A DNA stretch of 64,000 bases, from assembly GCA_029964075.1 (NCBI GenBank), contig CM057135.1, positions 8,272,863 through 8,336,862 of the forward strand, in the 5' to 3' direction. The notes below the pieces were generated by a model, which was given only the letters and a program-made list of their open reading frames with translations, was not told the origin of the DNA and did not search any database. Origin of the DNA: Patiria pectinifera. Taxonomy: Eukaryota > Echinodermata > Asteroidea > Valvatida > Asterinidae. Each line of letters begins with the position of its first letter. Positions within the stretch are counted from its first letter, which is position 1. This document shows, piece after piece, positions 30,540 to 41,100 of the stretch. The translations under genes were made by a program, and so were the position numbers.

Positions 30540-33532
30540 ACTTTAATTTTGAATTTTCAAGTTGGATCAGAGGTATGGTAGTGACAATGCAGATTCCTTT
30601 TGTAGCCAAGAGTAAAGGAGAAACAGTTATGGCGGATTTTGTGTTCCTGTGCATAACAACTGAAGATGAAAAGAAAAATGGAGATATCAATCTTCTTCAA
30701 AAAAACTTAAACTAGGTCCCATGTAGGATACTGATAAAGTAATGGGTGGGATACTGATAAAGTAATGGGCGGGCGGGCGTGCGTGTGGGTGTGGGTGGGT
30801 GTGTGTGTGTGGTAAGGCAAAAACTTTGGAGAATACACAATTGGCCTTTTGATTTTGTGGGAAATGCTCTTCAAAAACTGGGGTTTGATGCAAGATCTTT
30901 GGTTTTCCCAAATGTGTTTGTTTCGAAATGTATATTCCACTGCCGGGCACTAATAATTTTGTTTGGTGTGTCATTGTTTGAGCGCAAGTTGATTGTACAC
31001 AGGCATTCAATTTTTAAGAATGGACTGGTTAATGAATGATGTTTGTTCAGATGAGCTCAAAATCTTACCAGCATTTACATTGCTTGGTGCAAAAGACAAC
31101 AGGGCTTAAGTTGCAATTCTCTAGTGGTAAATTTTATCCATTTGAAAAATTGGAGCAAAAGTAAATGCTGGTTGTTTTTATATTTGTCCACCCTAAGAAT
31201 GGTTTTTATTATTGAAATTTATGAAACTGTAATACTTCAGAATGTGTGAAGTCAGCATTTTGCTTTAGCTTTAGCAACAGTTTCTTTTATACAATTTTCT
31301 ATCTCAGCATTAACCGATTTTCTGTGGTCATATCACGACCTTTTTCCATCATGCTTTTCAGAGAAAGACATTACCCCAGAGTCGGTAGGTAGTAGTACAG
31401 TGGTCTCATCCAGATTGGAGGTATATATCGTTGTCAATCGTGCAGCTGATTTAGCTGGATGTCCTTGAGGAGTTTCTTGTTTCCTCATCATACCTCCATA
31501 TTTCTTCCTCCAAACTGGACTCCAAAAATTCACAAGTTTCAGGGGTGAGATTTGTCAAAATTCTTTCTGGTTTCAGGAATTTTTATTGGGACTCTTTTGA
31601 AAATCTGGAAAATCCTGAGATTACCATTTCAAGGTGTCTTAACATAAGAAATTTGATTTAAAGTGCAAGAAACGGGTTCTAAGGGACACCCTTTAGCAAA
31701 CAGATATTACTGGTACGATACTGTGCCCCCAAAACCTCTCGTTATCTTTTTGTGGATATTTGAATTTCATCCAATCTCCCCCGAACAACAAATGTGTAAC
31801 TTCATGGCCATGCCCTTTTCTGATACCCTTTCTGTAGCATTTTGTTATTACTAGTTTTTGGAGGGGGTTGGACAGTGACTTGAGACAGGAAAAAATGTAT
31901 GCTTACATGTAAGAAGAGGGACTTGCAATTTTCATACAAATGGTTGCTCTAAGTGTCAGAGAGCATCACCTTTGTAATTATTAAGAATTCTTTACTTTTG
32001 AAAGAAATCCTTGGAACCAGCTTAACAGGGTGTATTGGAGAGCCTACTGTTATTCCTCATGATGTGACTAATGATTCTTAGAACCCTGTGTGAATGACAA
32101 GATTGGTTTTAGCTCACAAAACCTCTGCCCATGGAGTCAAACCAGACTGGTTTGGGATGACAGCCTAGCTCAACCCTGAAACTTTGTATGAGATTCTTAC
32201 GGAAAGCAGTATTGGACTGCTTGTGGACTCTAGTCTGTATACTTTTGACCGAGAAACAATGTCTTGATATCGTTGTTAGTATATATCTGGATACAACTGT
32301 GTACCTCTGTCCATGTCCTTGTCTTAGAGACAGTTGACCAGATGTTCTTTTGATATCGACATACAGTCCCTCTGTAACTTTTAAAACCTAATTAAAAAGG
32401 GAGAGAGTTTTCATAGCAAACGTTTAGGTCTTATTTCCGGTCATTTGGTAGGACACCAGTTTGTGCCAAAAAAATACATTTTGTATGAATGGAGCGTGTG
32501 CATGTGTAGTGTCGAGTCACAAAACAGTCCCATGCACATTTGTACATGCTGAAGCTGGAATTTACTGATACTTACCAGTGTTGGAATCAAGTCCCTTTAC
32601 AAGTCCTGTCACAAGATCAGTCTAAAGAAAGGGAGGGGAAACAATAACAAAGGAATTGTTAGGGTTCATTTGAATAGCTTTTGACTTGATTTAAAAATTA
32701 AGTGCTTAATTGTGATGGACTTGCAGGGACCTGTAAGGTCTAGTGATGGACTCGAATACAACACTGCTTACGAATGCATGTAGATCAACATAGATTTGAA
32801 GTCTGTGCGAGCTGCAGGCTCTATTTGACACGCTCCATCCGCCTTGAGCAGAAGCACCCCCGCATTGGTTGAGCATAGTCAGGTCGATGGGGAGTGTCCA
32901 ATCAAGTGTCATCTTGTTGGCAGCAACGCGACTGCTGCACATACATTTAAAATCATTTGTGAACCAGTGAAGTGCAGTTCCCACCATATCAATGTTAATG
33001 GCAACCCTAGTTCAGAAATAGTCCCCTTTTACCCCATGCAGGGTGAAAAGCGGTGATATAACGGCTTGCTTCCTGTATACACGTTTGTTGAGCAATCTTC
33101 CAAACAGTTTGTGTCAGCAGTTCATACAATCATAATGAGGTTATGGCATTATAAGTGATAAATTATGCAAGAACAAAGGGTCCCAGGCCTTTTAAATTCC
33201 CCTGGGATAACTTTTAGTCAATCAGGTTTCGCGGAATTCATGCTTTTCAAATATTTCTAAAATCTACACCTTCCAATTCGGGAATTTTTCGGTGCGCGGT
33301 TCATATACGGTCATCATTGTCATGAACCGGATTGACCTTCAAAGAACCCGTTGTCGACTGGCGCATTTCATGGATTCTGCCGTCAAGGCAGCTCTAGGGA
33401 AAAGCAAACTGAGCAATGTGCGGCATCAGCTGACGGCACCTACTATTTGGCAACGGGGTCCCTGGGTGCAGTACACTCTTCCCAAAGGCGTACTGCCTAC
33501 CAGCCCGCCGGGCTGGAGGTTTGCAGAACCTC
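30540..33532. other. Intergenic region with GT-rich microsatellite
   Basis: No gene clearly supported. 30724-30772 holds two copies of a GGATACTGATAAAGTAATGG unit, followed by a GGGCGGGC/GTGTGTGGG microsatellite to about 30812. One weak minus-strand exon candidate (31364-31508) is listed separately. Confidence 0.55.
31364..31508 (-). CDS. Weak candidate exon, unknown protein
   Basis: On the minus strand, a GTCCAG acceptor-like site precedes an open segment with a basic start (WRKKYGG) and Thr/Ser-rich acidic end (DETTVLLPTDSG), followed by a GGTAATG donor-like site. The composition would suit a receptor cytoplasmic tail or linker, but no domain is recognised and neighbouring exons are not seen. 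Confidence 0.2.
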
Positions 33533-33684
33533 GCAGGTGTTATGAGACTACCGGTATATTTATTATCTGTTTCTCTTTTGGAAGTTTCCTAATACAGCGC
33601 CGGCAGGTGTCATGAGACTAAATAATCTGTTTCTCTTTTTGGAATTTTCCTAATACAGTGCTCGCAGGTGTTATGTGACTATTT

Positions 33685-35473
33685 AGCTGTTTCGGTGACA
33701 CACCGAAACAGCTCTTGTTTTGGTTAAGATTTTTTTCCCCTCCTTTTTCAGACTTTTTCTCCATAGGTTAAACACACGTTTCTTCTACCAGTCCACTTTG
33801 CCACATTTTTTTTTAATCCGATTGATTTCAGACTTGGTACATACTTAGACCACCACCCACAGATGGTCCTAGAAGAAATTTGTGATCATGACGTCATCAG
33901 GTGTCAGGCTACATCACATTAAAGATACATTTTTTTCCAATATGTTTTGTACACGTTTTAAAACACTACAGTTTGGCATCTTTGTAAATCCGATCGACTT
34001 TAAACTTAATTCATACTTAGACCACCACCCAAAGGTGGTTCTAGACGAAATTCGTGATCGTGACGTTATCAAGTGTCAGGTTACGTCACATTAAAGATGC
34101 ATTTTTCCCCATAGGGTTTGTACATGTATTAAAACGCTCCATTTCGGCACTTTCGTAAATCCGATCGACGTTACACTTAGTACACACTTAGACCATCACC
34201 CACAGATGGTCCTTGAAGAAATTCGTGATCGTGACGTCATCAGGTGTCACGTTACTTCACATTAAAGATGCACATTTTCCCTATATGTTTTGTACACGTT
34301 TTAAAACACTCCGCCTTGGCACCTTCATAAATGCGATCGACCTCAGTCTTGATACATACTTAGACCACTACCCACAGATGGTCCTAGAAGAAATTCGTGA
34401 CCGTGACGTCATAAGGTGTCGGGTTACGTCACATTAAAGATGCATTTTTCCCCATATGTTTTGTACACGTTTTAAAACACTCCACTTTGGCCTCTTCCTA
34501 AATCCGATCGACCTCAGACTTGATACATACTTAGACCACCACCCACAGATGGTCCTTGAAGAAATTCGTGATCGTGACGTCATCAGGTGTCACGTTACTT
34601 CACATTAAAGATGCACATTTTCCCTATATGTTTTGTACACATTTTAAAACACTCCGCCTTGGCACCTTCATAAATGCGATCGACCTCAGTCTTGATACAT
34701 ACTTAGACCACTACCCACAGATGGTCCTAGAAGAAATTCGTGACCGTGACGTCATAAGGTGTCGGGTTACGTCACATTAAAGATGCATTTTTCCCCATAT
34801 GTTTTGTACACGTTTTAAAACACTCCACTTTGGCCTCTTCCTAAATCCGATCGACCTCAGACTTGATACATACTTAGACCACCACCCACAGATGGTCCAA
34901 GAAGAAATTCGTGACCGTGACGTTATCAGGTGTCGGGTTACGTCACATTAAAGATGCATTTTTCCCCATATGTTTTGTACACGTTTTAAAACACTCCACT
35001 TTGGCCTCTTCCTAAATCCGATCGACCTCAGACTTGATACATACTTAGACCACCACCCACAGATGGTCCAAGAGGAAATTTGTGATCGTGACGTCATCTG
35101 GTGTTGGGTTACGTCATATTAAAGACGTATTTTTCCCATAGGGTTTGTACACTTTTTAAAACATTCTACTTTGGCACTTTCGTAAATACGATCGACGTTC
35201 GACTTGGTACACACTTAGACTACCGCCCACAGAGGGTCCTTAAAGAAATTCGTGATCGTGACATCATCAGGTGAAAGGTTACTTCACATTAAAGATGCAT
35301 TTTTCCCCATAGGTTTTGTACACGTTTTTCTATATACTTTGGCAATATATATCTGATTGCCTTTTCATTTGGCAGATGACATTCGAAGTAACTTCATCAA
35401 GTGTTCATCGCGTGCACAGAGTAATTCAAATAAACGAAACAGCTTGTGTTTGTCCACAAACACATTTCTAGTT
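33685..35473 (-). mobile_element. Helitron-like non-autonomous element H1 with 171-bp repeats
   Basis: Reverse orientation relative to H2/H3. The 3' end at the left is a hairpin with 13-bp arms AGCTGTTTCGGTG / CACCGAAACAGCT (33685-33713). The 5' end at the right has the 8-bp-stem hairpin GTGTTTGTCCACAAACAC (35446-35463) and ends TTTCTAGTT. The interior is about nine 171-bp monomers. Terminal hairpins plus a tandem-repeat core and no coding resemble HINE/Helentron non-autonomous elements; this classification is inferred. It has no TIR-type ends and no obvious target duplication. Confidence 0.6.
33822..35330. repeat. 171-bp tandem repeat, about nine monomers
   Basis: Monomers contain ACTTAGACCACCACCCACAG, AATTCGTGATCGTGACGTCA and CACATTAAAGATGCA. 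Spacing of the AGACCACCACCC motif is about 171 bp (near 33849, 34019, 34190, 34362, 34533, 34706, 34877, 35049, 35217). Two consecutive 343-bp dimers (from about 34213 and 34556) are nearly identical, indicating recent dimer-level duplication. The short open frames in them are artefacts of the repeat. Confidence 0.9.
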
Positions 35474-35868
35474 AAATTTTTTTCTCTTTTTGAAGTTTCC
35501 TAATACAGTGTTCACAGGTGTCATGAGACTATATTATCTGTTTCTCTTTTGAAAGTTTCCTAATACAGTGTTCGCAGGTGTTATGGGACTATATTATCTG
35601 TTTCTTTTTTGAAAGTTTCCTAATATAGTGCTCGCAGGTGTCATGAGACTATATAATCTGTTTCTCTTTTGGAAGTTTCCTAATTAAGTGCTCGCAGGTG
35701 TTATGAGACTATATAATCTGTTTCTTTTTGGGAAGTTTCCTAATACAGTACCGGCAGGTGTTATGAGACTATATTATCTGTTTCTCTTTTGAAAGTTTCC
35801 TAATACAGTGCTCGCAGGTGTTATGAGACTCTATTATCTGTTTCTCTTTGGAAATTTCCTAATACAGT

Positions 35869-36075
35869 TCTAACTGTGCCTATAGCACCTAGTATAAGGC
35901 ACTACTGGCAATCAGTTTTAAGGGTAAGTTTTCATAACAGGTTCTTAGCAGTTGTTCCGGCGTCTTAATCCTCGGGCGCATCGGGTCTAACCGTGCCTAT
36001 AGGAACAACTCCAAGGAACCTGTTCTCAAAACTTACCCTTAATACTGATTGCTAGTGCCTTATACTAGGTGCTAG
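35869..36075. repeat. 114-bp satellite, two monomers head-to-head
   Basis: One monomer in reverse (GCACCTAGTATAAGGCACTA...) and one forward (...TTATACTAGGTGC). The forward copy is broken by the transposon end at 36076. The same satellite recurs at 43557-43907, 50424-52312 and 63644-63720. Confidence 0.85.
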
Positions 36076-36268
36076 TAGGTACGTGTCTTAATTCCCGAAC
36101 GAAAACCTAAAATGACCCTAAGGCTACGTTCAGCGCTGTAACCGTGGATCTGATTGGTTATGTCGGAGTATGCCCATGGGCAGCACTGATCTGGGGACGT
36201 AGGACGAGAGCAGCGAACCTAACGCTTGCGGCCTCCCTGTGATTCTACCTCACCATTACCTCCATTCA

Positions 36269-36376
36269 GAATCACGTGAGATTGTATTGTTTGGTATTTA
36301 AGGTATGCCACTCTTCAAAGAAAAGAATGCTATCTGCGCGCATATAAGGGGCACCATGCCCATTCAACCGTCAGTG
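36269..36376 (+). repeat. Left inverted terminal repeat of the second DIRS element
   Basis: AATCACGTGAGATTGTATTG through CCATTCAACCGTCAGTG; complement at 40927-41034. Confidence 0.95.
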
Positions 36377-36445
36377 TATTTTTGGTGTTACACGCGAAGT
36401 ATCGCCACTCAGCGCGCATAGGACCACGCTGTGGCCACTGTTATA

Positions 36446-37030
36446 ATGACGGACTTATGTTCCATTGAAATTCATGCCAATCCGTCCGAGGACGAAGCAT
36501 TAGTTACTGCACAACTGCATGCAGAGATGTCTGAACTGACACAGGTAGCACTGCAGCCTGCCACACCCGCGCCAAAGCAAAAACGCAAGCACTCAGCTAA
36601 ATCAGCGCCTACACGAAAGCGCAAGAGCGCCGATGATGATGAGCCTGATTTGCGCGATATGGTGTATAATCTGCAGCAGACGGTCACAAGTCTCACCGAG
36701 GCTTATGCCAAGCAAAACGCGCCGGCTTCTCGCATTGTCAAATCTAGCACTGGCGCTAATAAGCTCAGCAGCGAAATTGCGAACATGGCAGCGCCTTCAG
36801 TTCAGTTCGCACCTGAAGAGGGCGAGCAATCCTGTGCTAATACAGCCGTACCCGAAAGGGGCGATTATTACTCTGAAGATGAGGTAACTAACCTGTTGCA
36901 AACTGACTCAGTTCAACCTACGGGTACTGACCAAGAGGACGATGAACTCCTCTCTGAAATGGCCTCACTCGTTGAAAACGATAAAAAAAAGAAGGCCCTG
37001 CTATCAATGAACAGTTGGCAAAAACTATAA
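36446..37030 (+). CDS. DIRS gag, N-terminal frame
   Basis: From ATG at 36446 (the open frame starts at a GTG 15 bases earlier). Ser/Lys/Arg-rich, with a KQKRKHSAKSAPTRKRKS basic tract near residue 50, then acidic segments. The frame ends at 37030 shortly after a run of eight A at 36983-36990. The homologous continuation (INEQLAKTINSL) is in the +2 frame and enters at that run. Gag of DIRS packages the RNA; no zinc knuckle is seen, as usual for DIRS. Confidence 0.8.
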   Translation: MTDLCSIEIHANPSEDEALVTAQLHAEMSELTQVALQPATPAPKQKRKHSAKSAPTRKRKSADDDEPDLRDMVYNLQQTVTSLTEAYAKQNAPASRIVKSSTGANKLSSEIANMAAPSVQFAPEEGEQSCANTAVPERGDYYSEDEVTNLLQTDSVQPTGTDQEDDELLSEMASLVENDKKKKALLSMNSWQKL

Positions 37031-38433
37031 ACTCGTTGGCACATGGTAAAATTCAACAAGAAAAGTTGAACGAAAAAATGAAGACATATGACCGCCCTAA
37101 AAATTGTGGGAACCTTGCATTGACAAAGGTAAACCCTGAAATTTGGGCCTTTCTCAAACCAGGCACGAGAACAAGGGATGTGAAATTCCAAAAAATACAA
37201 GAGGCATTTGTATGTGCATCAATTGCAACCACTAAGGCAGTAGACCAATTGTTGCAAGTGCGGAATGCAAAGACCGCAGCAAACAATACATTGGATACCG
37301 CGGGGCTTATTAAAACCCTGATTGACGCGGTAGCAATAATGGGTCATGGGAACTCGCTTCTTAACATTCGTAGACGCGATTTTATTCGACCAGATCTGAG
37401 TGCTCGATATGCACCACTATGCTCCTCACAGGTTCCAGTTACTGACTTGCTCTTTGGAAATGACCTGGTACAATCATGCAAGGCAATTCAAGAAACAAAC
37501 AAGATCAGTTCCAAGGTATATGGCTCTGACTTTGCACTTGGTGGTCGCAAACCAGGTGGGCGTGGCGGATTCACCCGGCCAACTTCCGATCACAGATACA
37601 TGTATCGTGGTCGTCAGCAGAGAACGCCCTATTACAGAAGAGGAAACTCTACTGCCAGCTATGGTTATCAGAGACGAACCTACAACAGCTATGACAAACC
37701 TACGCCAACGGCAGGTCCCGACACACAGAACTCCACTGAGAAAGGGAGTAAGTACTCTTTACATTGTCAAAATCAAATCGCAGGCAGACTGCGACATTTT
37801 GTGTCGAATTGGAAAGCAATTACTTCCGATGCATGGGTTCTTGACACGGTGTCTCATTGCCATATTGAATTTAAGGAAATACCTTATCAATCTTGTCCGC
37901 CCAAACCGGCGGAATTTCCCGAGACTATGTCACAAATGGTAGATGATGAAATCAAAGCTTTGTGCGACAAAGGTGCAATTGTTCACGTAAATCCTTGCAA
38001 AGGACAGTTCATATCGAACATATTTCTCAGACCCAAAAAAGATGGATCAATGCGAACAATCATTAATTTGAAAGGCCTCAACAAATTTGTTGAATACCAT
38101 CACTTCAAAATGGAAACTTTTGAATATGCATTAACTCTGATTCGTCCCAATTGTTACATGGCATCCATTGATCTCAAGGACGCCTACTTTACAATACCCA
38201 TGGCATGCGAACATCGAAAGTACTTGCGTTTCCAATGGCGAAACAAACTGTGGCAGTTTACCTGCTTATGTTTTGGACTAACAAGTGCCCCACGCATTTT
38301 TACAAAGGTTATGAAACCAGCAGTAGCATCACTCCGCAATTTGGGTCATATCTCTGCCAACTATATTGATGATTCGCTACTCATTGGCGACACTAAAAGA
38401 GGAATGCAAACAGAACATCCTCGCCCGATGTAA
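36991..38433 (+). CDS. DIRS gag C-terminus and reverse transcriptase (fingers/palm)
   Basis: Begins in frame just after the A8 run with no ATG at the start. The first 170 codons are gag-like (KMKTYDRPKNC, VNPEIWAFL), then an Arg/Gly/Tyr-rich linker near 37550-37700. RT follows with FLRPKKDGSMRTIINLKGL near 38030, ASIDLKDAYFTIP near 38160 and the catalytic YIDD box at 38362-38373. The frame is lost by one inserted base in the AAAAGAG stretch near 38393-38400 and stops at 38433. Confidence 0.9.
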   Translation, partial: EGPAINEQLAKTINSLAHGKIQQEKLNEKMKTYDRPKNCGNLALTKVNPEIWAFLKPGTRTRDVKFQKIQEAFVCASIATTKAVDQLLQVRNAKTAANNTLDTAGLIKTLIDAVAIMGHGNSLLNIRRRDFIRPDLSARYAPLCSSQVPVTDLLFGNDLVQSCKAIQETNKISSKVYGSDFALGGRKPGGRGGFTRPTSDHRYMYRGRQQRTPYYRRGNSTASYGYQRRTYNSYDKPTPTAGPDTQNSTEKGSKYSLHCQNQIAGRLRHFVSNWKAITSDAWVLDTVSHCHIEFKEIPYQSCPPKPAEFPETMSQMVDDEIKALCDKGAIVHVNPCKGQFISNIFLRPKKDGSMRTIINLKGLNKFVEYHHFKMETFEYALTLIRPNCYMASIDLKDAYFTIPMACEHRKYLRFQWRNKLWQFTCLCFGLTSAPRIFTKVMKPAVASLRNLGHISANYIDDSLLIGDTKRGMQTEHPRPM

Positions 38434-39823
38434 TCTAATGAATGATTTGGGTTTCGTCATCAATGACAAAAAATCCTGCTTACACCCTACAAATGAATTG
38501 CAGTTTCTAGGGTTCGTCATAAATTCAAATGAAATGAAAGTCCGACTTCCTGCTGATAAAATTGAACCAATTGTGAAGTTATGTCGTTCCTTAGTCAGCC
38601 AGACATGGCCGAGTGTACAGTTTGTCGCTCAAGTAATTGGGAAACTGGTTTCTTGCTTTCCAGGAGTACCATTGGGTCCCCTGTTTTACAGGAATCTTGA
38701 AATTAGGAAAGATGCAGCACTTAAGGAAAACGGAGGAAATTTTCAAGCAAAAATGTCTTTGACAAAAGAAGCAAAGAGTGAGTTGCAGTGGTGGATGTCA
38801 AATTTGCACACTGCGTCACGTTCTATTTTGCCTAAAGTGAGCAACTTGCAAATAGAGACAGATGCATCCAATAGTGGATGGGGGGCCTATTGCTCCACAG
38901 TTAATCTTAAAGCTAATGGAAGATGGACTGCTAATGAAACTCAATTTCATATTAATTACCTTGAGCTGTTGGCTGTTTTCTATGGCCTTTGTTCGTTTGT
39001 ATCGCACGTCGAAGGTAAAACCATATCCGTATCAATGGATAATACCACTGGAGTATCATACATAAATCATATGGGTGGATGCCATTCACTGGAACTTAAT
39101 CAGCTAACCAAGAGAATATGGCTGTGGTGTATAGAACATGACATATGGTTAATTGCACGTCACATTCCGGGTGTCAATAACACCATGGCTGATTCCCTAT
39201 CACGATCATTTAATGATAATCTTGAGTGGCAACTTGACCCTAATGTGTTTTGCCACGTCATGTCGTTTTGGGGTTTTGAACCGACTATAGATCTGTTTGC
39301 TTCCAGAACAAACTGCCAAATCAAATCTTTCATATCTTGGCTGCCAGACCCACAGGCAAAAACTTGCGATGCCTTTTCAGTGCCATGGGAAAATGAACTT
39401 ATTTATTGTTTTCCACCTTTTTCTCTAATCGACAGAGTCTTACAGAAGATAGAAATGGACAGTGCTACAGGAGTGCTCATCTTCCCCTTCTGGAAAACAC
39501 AGCTTTGGTTCCCAAGACTACTACGTCTATTGACAACAGAGCCAGTCCTACTACCCAAGTCCAAGACACTCCTGCGTCTACCTCACGACCCAGAGCGTCA
39601 ACACCCACTAGCAACCAGTCTAGTTCTGTGTGCGGCACACTTGTCAGGAACTCCCTCATTGAGAAAGGACTTTCAGATGAGACAATCAACATTATCATAC
39701 AATCCTGGAGAATCGGGACACGTAAACAGTACAGTTCAGCATTACGCAAATGGTTACGTTTCAGTTCTGAACAACAAGTCCATCCCATTCATCCCCCTTT
39801 CAGCTCAGCTTTACAGTTTTTAA
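38394..39823 (+). CDS. DIRS RT thumb, RNase H and linker
   Basis: Picks up directly from the frame change with EECKQNILARCNLMNDLGF. It continues through the connection region (LQFLGFVINSNEMKVRLP) into RNase H, with QIETDASNSGWGAY near 38850-38890, LELLAVFYGL near 38960, SMDNTTGVSYIN near 39035 and the DSLSR end near 39190. It then runs on through TIDLFASRTNCQ and PFWKTQLWFPRL to 39823, overlapping the recombinase frame by over 400 bases, the usual DIRS arrangement. RNase H removes template RNA during cDNA synthesis. Confidence 0.9.
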
Positions 39824-40641
39824 CCCAGCTGGTTGACAACGGGGCCCAGTACAGTACCATTAACACAGCGAGGTGTGCTTTATCGTCAATAATTTGCATG
39901 AACAATGATACCACATTTGGGAATCATCCACTAACTGTAAGGTTTATGCGTGGAGTATATAACTTGAGACCACAGCTTCCTCGCTACACTAGCACATGGG
40001 ATGTTAGCAAAGCGCTCCGGTACATCCGTAGTCTAGAGCCCCTGAGTGAAATTAGTCTACAACAACTAAGTTACAAACTTGTATCGCTCAGTGCGTTAAC
40101 ATCAGGTCAACGAGCTCAAACATTGTCTTTGCTCAGATTAGACAATATGACTGTTAGAGACGCACTCGTTAAGTTTACAATTACAGATTTAACTAAAACG
40201 TCAAAGTTGGGCAAGCCACAACCAATTGTAATTTTTTCAATGTACCGGCCAGATAAAAAATTGTGTGTTGTCCGTACATTACTAGAGTATATAAAGCGTA
40301 CAAAATCTTTACGCAAAGGTAATCTTAAGCTTTTTCTGAGTTATGCACCCCCACACAATGCGATAAGTACAGCGACCCTTAGCAGGTGGCTGAGACAGGT
40401 TTTAGTTCAAAGTGGCATCGATGTATCTGTTTTCAAAGCCCACAGTTTCAGATCAGCTTCAACTTCAGCAGCCAGTAGTAGGGGAATCCCTGTTGACGTT
40501 ATTTTAAAAACAGCAGGATGGACAAACGCAGCCACGTTTGCAAAATTCTATAAAAGGAATATTGGGGAAGAAACCCCACAGACAGTATTTGCTAATTCAG
40601 TTTTAGGAAGCAATGACAATGAGTTAATTTCAAGTGAATAA
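39406..40641 (+). CDS. DIRS tyrosine recombinase
   Basis: A frame of about 411 codons offset from the RT/RNase H frame; its first ~80 codons overlap that frame and may not be used. The core-binding part holds SWRIGTRKQYSSALRKWL near 39700-39760. The catalytic residues are visible: Arg in SGQRAQTL near 40105-40120, HSFRSAS near 40441 (HxxR), GW near 40520 and Tyr in KFYKR near 40545-40555. No stops or frame changes occur, so this enzyme could be functional. It recombines the circular cDNA into the genome. Confidence 0.92.
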   Translation: MFSTFFSNRQSLTEDRNGQCYRSAHLPLLENTALVPKTTTSIDNRASPTTQVQDTPASTSRPRASTPTSNQSSSVCGTLVRNSLIEKGLSDETINIIIQSWRIGTRKQYSSALRKWLRFSSEQQVHPIHPPFSSALQFLTQLVDNGAQYSTINTARCALSSIICMNNDTTFGNHPLTVRFMRGVYNLRPQLPRYTSTWDVSKALRYIRSLEPLSEISLQQLSYKLVSLSALTSGQRAQTLSLLRLDNMTVRDALVKFTITDLTKTSKLGKPQPIVIFSMYRPDKKLCVVRTLLEYIKRTKSLRKGNLKLFLSYAPPHNAISTATLSRWLRQVLVQSGIDVSVFKAHSFRSASTSAASSRGIPVDVILKTAGWTNAATFAKFYKRNIGEETPQTVFANSVLGSNDNELISSE

Positions 40642-40732
40642 AATTAAATCACATGTTGAACACACTGATGTGTTTTATGGTTGGTTTATGGTTGTTTTTG
40701 GACACATTACACTGTCCTCTAGCTTTGAAGTC

Positions 40733-40844
40733 TCACGTGATTCTGAATGGAGGTAATGGTGAGGTAGAATCCCCAAATTAAACGAGAGAATTGAAGTTTG
40801 ATTAGGATTCTACCGATCCTTTACCGTAATGAGGAATCACGTGA
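40733..40844. promoter_or_regulatory. DIRS internal complementary region
   Basis: 40733-40770 is complementary to the left edge 36242-36279, and 40771-40844 is complementary to the right edge 41024-41097, joined without a gap at GGTAGAAT|CCCCAAAT. In the DIRS replication model this region templates completion and circularisation of the cDNA. It therefore records the exact element boundaries. Confidence 0.9.
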
Positions 40845-40926
40845 CACCCACCCTACTTTTTCCATTTTAAGGGACATGGCGCTCCCCCACCCTGGTCACT
40901 GATACCAGTGTAATGTGTACTTTGAA

Positions 40927-41034
40927 CACTGACGGTTGAATGGGCATGGTGCCCCTTATATGCGCGCAGATAGCATTCTTTTCTTTGAAGAGTGGCATAC
41001 CTTAAATACCAAACAATACAATCTCACGTGATTC
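40927..41034 (-). repeat. Right inverted terminal repeat of the second DIRS element
   Basis: CACTGACGGTTGAATGGGC through CAATCTCACGTGATT, complementary to 36269-36376. Confidence 0.95.
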
Positions 41035-41100
41035 CTCATTACGGTAAAGGATCGGTAGAATCCTAATCAAACTTCAATTCTCTCGTTTAATTTGGGGATT

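Larger units (their letters stand above)
33533..35868. repeat. 60-bp tandem array, interrupted by an insertion
   Basis: Units of about 60 bp (CTCGCAGGTGTTATGAGACT then ATCTGTTTCTCTTTT then GAAGTTTCCTAATA) occur about 2.5 times at 33533-33684 and about 6.5 times at 35474-35868. The two blocks are parts of one array split by the element at 33685-35473. Confidence 0.9.
36242..41100 (+). mobile_element. Nearly intact DIRS retrotransposon
   Basis: Inserted in copy L at a CTGTG-ATT-GGCTGTG site; ATT is present at both junctions (36242-36244 and 41098-41100). Inverted repeats at 36269-36376 and 40927-41034 are nearly perfect over about 108 bp. The outer edges beyond them are not complementary to each other, but both are complementary to the internal region at 40733-40844, the hallmark of DIRS. 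Four plus-strand frames cover gag, RT/RNase H and tyrosine recombinase. Only two single-base frame changes separate it from full coding capacity. Confidence 0.95.

Noticed and set aside
34213-34780. Two similar 74-codon open frames
   Set aside because: They are the same frame in consecutive satellite dimers; no start context or domain.
33822-35330. Regular repeats resembling a CRISPR array
   Set aside because: The whole monomer is repeated with no unique spacers, the period is 171 bp, and the context is a eukaryotic element.
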